Assembly: GCA_963804495.1 (NCBI GenBank)
Contig: CAWDQN010000005.1
Location: 310,001 to 374,000, forward strand
Reading direction: 5' to 3'
DNA length: 64,000 nt
Source: Rhodovastum sp963804495
GTDB taxonomy: Bacteria > Pseudomonadota > Alphaproteobacteria > Acetobacterales > Acetobacteraceae
Part shown: positions 61,243 to 64,000 of the stretch, in pieces
Numbering within the stretch: the first letter of the stretch is position 1
How the letters are laid out: each line of letters starts with the position of its first letter
The notes under the pieces: generated by a model
Told to the model about the DNA's origin: nothing
Databases searched by the model: none
The model's input: the letters and a program-made list of their open reading frames with translations, nothing else
Position numbers and translations under genes: made by a program

Positions 61243-62324
61243 GGGCGGCGTATCTCAACCGCATCGGCACCGCCGTGCCGCCGCACGACATCCACGCCCC
61301 CTTCATCGCCTTCGCCCGCACCCTGCTGCCCGACGACCGCACCCGACAGGTGTTCGACCGCATGGCCGAGCGCTCCGGCATCGAGCGCCGCTGGTCGCTG
61401 CTCCGCCCCGGCAATCTGGCGGCCGGGGAGGTGGACGCGGATGGGTTCTACGTGCGCGGCGCCTTTCCGGGCACCGCCGCGCGGATGGCGCTGTACGAGC
61501 GCGGGGCGCTGGACCTGGCGCTGCAGGCCATTGCCGATCTCGGCATGAATGCCGAGCGGGAGCGCATCACCCATCTGATCGTCGCCTCCTGCACCGGGTT
61601 TTCCGCGCCGGGGCTCGACCTGCAAATCACCGCGCGGCTTGGCCTGCGCGCCGATGTGGCGCGCAGCGTCATCGGCTTCATGGGCTGCTCCGCCGCGGTG
61701 CCGGCGCTGCGGGCGGCCCGCGACGCGGTGCTCGCCGATCCGGCGGCGCGGGTGCTGGTGGTCAACCTGGAACTCTGCTCGCTGCATTTCCAGGAAACCT
61801 CCGATATCGAGACGGTGCTGTCGTTCCTGTTGTTCGCCGACGGCGCCTCGGCGGCGCTGGTCTCCGCCGATCCGACCGGGTTTTTGCTCGGTGATTTCCG
61901 CAGCGTGCTGCTGCCCGACAGCGCCGGGTTGATCACCTGGCACATCGGTGATTCCGGTTTCCTGATGCATTTGTCGGGACAGGTTCCCGGCCGCATCGCC
62001 GGCGCGCTGCGCGACGACCTGTCCCGCGCCGAGCCCGCCGGCATCCTGCGCGGCGAGGGCACCGGCGCCGTCGATCTCTGGGCCGTGCACGCCGGCGGGC
62101 GTACCGTGCTGGACGCGGTCGAGATCGGCCTGCGCCTCAGCCCCGACGCGCTGCTGGCGTCGCGCGAGGTTCTGCGCGAGCATGGCAACATGTCCTCCGC
62201 CACCGTCATGTTCGTGCTGCGTCGTCTGCTCGCCGGCCCCGCCGAGGCGGGCGGGCGCGGTTTCGCCATGGCGTTCGGTCCCGGCATGGTGGCGGAAACC
62301 TTCCGCTTCCGGCGCGCGGGCTGA
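61239..62324 (+). CDS. type III polyketide synthase (chalcone/alkylresorcinol synthase-like)
   Basis: A 361-residue CHS-like enzyme. Catalytic C150 (VIGFMGCSAAVPALR), H284 (WAVHAGGRTVLDAV) and N317 (HGNMSSATVMFVL). GTG at 61239 overlaps the ketosynthase stop (GTGA). It extends a starter acyl group with malonyl-CoA and cyclises to a resorcinol, pyrone or phloroglucinol. The linked ACP-ketosynthase suggests a fatty acyl starter, as in alkylresorcinol synthases. Confidence 0.9.
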   Translation: MRAAYLNRIGTAVPPHDIHAPFIAFARTLLPDDRTRQVFDRMAERSGIERRWSLLRPGNLAAGEVDADGFYVRGAFPGTAARMALYERGALDLALQAIADLGMNAERERITHLIVASCTGFSAPGLDLQITARLGLRADVARSVIGFMGCSAAVPALRAARDAVLADPAARVLVVNLELCSLHFQETSDIETVLSFLLFADGASAALVSADPTGFLLGDFRSVLLPDSAGLITWHIGDSGFLMHLSGQVPGRIAGALRDDLSRAEPAGILRGEGTGAVDLWAVHAGGRTVLDAVEIGLRLSPDALLASREVLREHGNMSSATVMFVLRRLLAGPAEAGGRGFAMAFGPGMVAETFRFRRAG

Positions 62325-62329
62325 CCTTC

Positions 62330-63031
62330 ATGGACCTGTCGCGCCGCAGCGACGTGCCGGAGGTGATGAACGACGACAGCACCCCGCCCGAGGTGTTCGC
62401 CCGCTGCCTGTCCGAACTGGCGGCGGTGAACCGGCTGACGCTCACCCATCGGCCGACGCTGAAATTCCTGACCTCCGCCACCAGCGAATGGCCGCGCGGC
62501 ATGCCCGTCTCGGTGCTGGATGTGGCCTATGGCGACGGCGACCTGCTGCGCGCGATCCATCGCTGGGCGACGCGCAAAGGGCTCGATCCTGTTCTGGCCG
62601 GCGTCGATCTCGACCCGCGCAGCGCCGGCATCGCCGCCGCCGCGAGCCCGCCCGACATGCATATCGACTGGCGCACCGGCGACGTGTTCGACCATGCGCC
62701 GGACCCGCAGCCCGACTTCATCGTGAGTTCCCAGTTCACCCACCACCTGACCGATGCGCAGGTGGTGGCGTTCATCCGCTGGATGGAACGCACCGCGCGG
62801 CATGGCTGGTTCATTGCCGACGTGCACCGCCATGTCATTCCCTATTACGGCTTCCGCGTGCTGGCCTGGATCATGCGCTGGCACCGCATCATCCGGGTGG
62901 ACGGCACGATCTCCGTCGCCAGGGCGTTCCGGATGTCGGAGTGGCGGGCGTTGCTCGCCGAGGCGGGGGTGACGCGGGCCTCGGTGCGCTGGCACCTGCC
63001 GTTCCGCATTTGCGTCGCCCGGCTGCGGTGA
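62330..63031 (+). CDS. SAM-dependent methyltransferase
   Basis: A 233-residue enzyme with SAM motif SVLDVAYGDGDLLRAI, GVDLDPRSAGIAAAA and DFIVSSQFTHHLTDAQVVAFIRWMERTARHGWFIADVHRH. ATG at 62330, 5 bp after the PKS stop. Likely methylates the polyketide ring or a hydroxyl. It is a class I fold, not the ICMT-type of Streptomyces SrsB or Bacillus BpsB. Confidence 0.85.
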   Translation: MDLSRRSDVPEVMNDDSTPPEVFARCLSELAAVNRLTLTHRPTLKFLTSATSEWPRGMPVSVLDVAYGDGDLLRAIHRWATRKGLDPVLAGVDLDPRSAGIAAAASPPDMHIDWRTGDVFDHAPDPQPDFIVSSQFTHHLTDAQVVAFIRWMERTARHGWFIADVHRHVIPYYGFRVLAWIMRWHRIIRVDGTISVARAFRMSEWRALLAEAGVTRASVRWHLPFRICVARLR

Positions 63032-64000
63032 CGTTGCCGATCGTCGTCGCCGGCGGCGGGCCGGCCGGTGCCGCCACCGCCACGCTGCTGGCCCGCGCCG
63101 GGCGTCCGGTGGTGCTGTTTGAACGCAACGCCGCCGCCGCCGACAAGATCTGCGGCGAGTTCCTGAGCGGCGGGGCCTGCCGCGATCTCGCCGCTCTGGG
63201 CCTGGACCTTGCCGCCCTGGGCGCCGAGCCGATCCGGGCGGTGCGGCTGGTGCGTGGCCGGCGGGTGATCGAGACCGCGTTGCCGTTCCTGGCGTGCGGT
63301 TTGTCGCGCCGGGTGCTTGATGAGGCGCTGCTGGCGCAGGCCGCCGCCGCCGGGGTGACGCTGCGGCGGGGCCAGGTGCTGGTGCAGGCGGTGCCGGAAC
63401 CAAGCGGCAGGATCGCGCTGACCCTGGCGCACGGCGCCCTGTGCCGCGCCGAAGCGCTGTTCCTGGCCACCGGCAAGCACGATCTGCGCGGCGTGCGGCG
63501 CCCGGTGCCGGAACGGCCGGACGATCTTGTGGGATTCAAGCTACATGTCGCGCTCGCGCCGGCGCAGCTTCGCGCCCTGCGGCGCTGCGTCGAGGTGGTG
63601 CTGTTTCCGGACGGCTATGCCGGGCTGCAACTGGTCGGCGCCGGCCGGGCCAATCTGTGCCTGCTGGTGCGGCGCGCCCGGCTGGAGCGGGTCGGCGGCA
63701 CCTGGGAGGCGTTGCAGCACGACCTGCGCCGCACCAGCCCGCATCTCGCCATGCGCATCGACGGCGCGGTGCCGATGTTCGATCGCCCGCTGACCATCAG
63801 CCGGGTGCCCTATGGGTTCCTGCACGCGCCCTCCGCCGACGATCCGCCAGCGCTCTGGCGCCTCGGCGATCAGGCGGCGGTGATTCCGTCATTTACCGGC
63901 GATGGCATGGCGATCGCGCTGCACAGCGCCGGGCTGGCCGCGCGCCTGTTCCTGGCCGGGCAGGGGGCGCCAGCGTATCACCGGCGGCTGCGGGAAGATG
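63028..64000 (+). CDS. FAD-dependent oxidoreductase (geranylgeranyl reductase/hydroxylase-like), 3'-partial
   Basis: At least 324 residues, cut by the window end. PIVVAGGGPAGAATATLLARAGRPVVLFERNAAAADKICGEFLSGG is the FAD-binding N-terminus with the K-x-CGE motif of this group; the GD-like block is LWRLGDQAAVIPSFTGDGMAIALHSAGLAA. GTG at 63028 overlaps the methyltransferase stop (GTGA). Probably oxidises or hydroxylates the polyketide, comparable in place to the SrsC flavoprotein of Streptomyces. Confidence 0.88.
   Translation, partial: MTLPIVVAGGGPAGAATATLLARAGRPVVLFERNAAAADKICGEFLSGGACRDLAALGLDLAALGAEPIRAVRLVRGRRVIETALPFLACGLSRRVLDEALLAQAAAAGVTLRRGQVLVQAVPEPSGRIALTLAHGALCRAEALFLATGKHDLRGVRRPVPERPDDLVGFKLHVALAPAQLRALRRCVEVVLFPDGYAGLQLVGAGRANLCLLVRRARLERVGGTWEALQHDLRRTSPHLAMRIDGAVPMFDRPLTISRVPYGFLHAPSADDPPALWRLGDQAAVIPSFTGDGMAIALHSAGLAARLFLAGQGAPAYHRRLRED

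Overview
The window is GC-rich, densely coded chromosomal DNA of an alphaproteobacterium. DUF3126, DUF2783, a Bpt-type leucyltransferase, LutBC, a gluconate 5-dehydrogenase-like SDR and the general gene style point to Rhodospirillales, probably Acetobacteraceae. That placement is an inference from gene families; no rRNA or tRNA gene was seen. Genes run on both strands in short operons with many ATGA/GTGA/TGATG start-stop overlaps.

Layout. 1-1400: broken C-terminal part of an HD-like/PD-(D/E)XK-like gene. 1860-4960: NsrR-type regulator, hybrid histidine kinase, DUF3126. 5317-8942: a lone, frameshifted EF-G gene and a cyclopropane-fatty-acid synthase. 8949-13031: minus-strand lipoprotein, SDR and a GSCFA/SGNH-like pair. 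13254-18143: stomatin/NfeD, small membrane proteins, LLM oxidoreductase, DUF445. 18195-19919: Zur-box-controlled zinc ABC operon with a small leaderless peptide gene and a frameshifted ATPase. 19966-21392: two small membrane proteins and a K+-channel-like protein. 21908-26156: sugar epimerase, aminotransferase, and a methyltransferase/glycosyltransferase/flippase operon. 26358-33812: a five-gene minus-strand operon, NfnA-like, GltA/NfnB/KorC-like, KorA (gamma-alpha fusion), KorB and a 707-residue ferredoxin-tailed protein of unknown family, preceded by a perfect FNR/FixK box. 34009-46530: GXWXG/DUF4334 protein, Bpt, RDD protein, penicillin-acylase-like hydrolase, SDRs, YjbQ, MarR with an FAD monooxygenase, an S1C-like pseudoprotease, YaiI, a frameshifted unknown gene. 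46706-53288: MFS transporter and surface polysaccharide genes, the last with a sigma-54 promoter. 53322-57744: PrfC, Smr, LutC, LutB. 57900-59740: AT-rich insertion zone with a HEPN-motif gene between two 127-bp direct repeats. 59744-64000: ACP, ketosynthase, type III PKS, methyltransferase and FAD oxidoreductase (cut by the window end).

The two strongest candidate systems are the FNR-box 2-oxoacid:ferredoxin/NAD(P) operon, which would join 2-oxoacid oxidation to NAD(P)H and ferredoxin pools at low oxygen, and the compact type III PKS operon with its own ACP and ketosynthase. Four genes carry apparent single-base insertions and a fifth has a 19-bp tandem duplication over its start, so sequence error or real gene decay must be settled. 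A family of 17-21 bp palindromes (core ccagggcagagccctgg) marks many gene 3' ends, and several intergenic spaces hold 15-19 bp tandem repeats.
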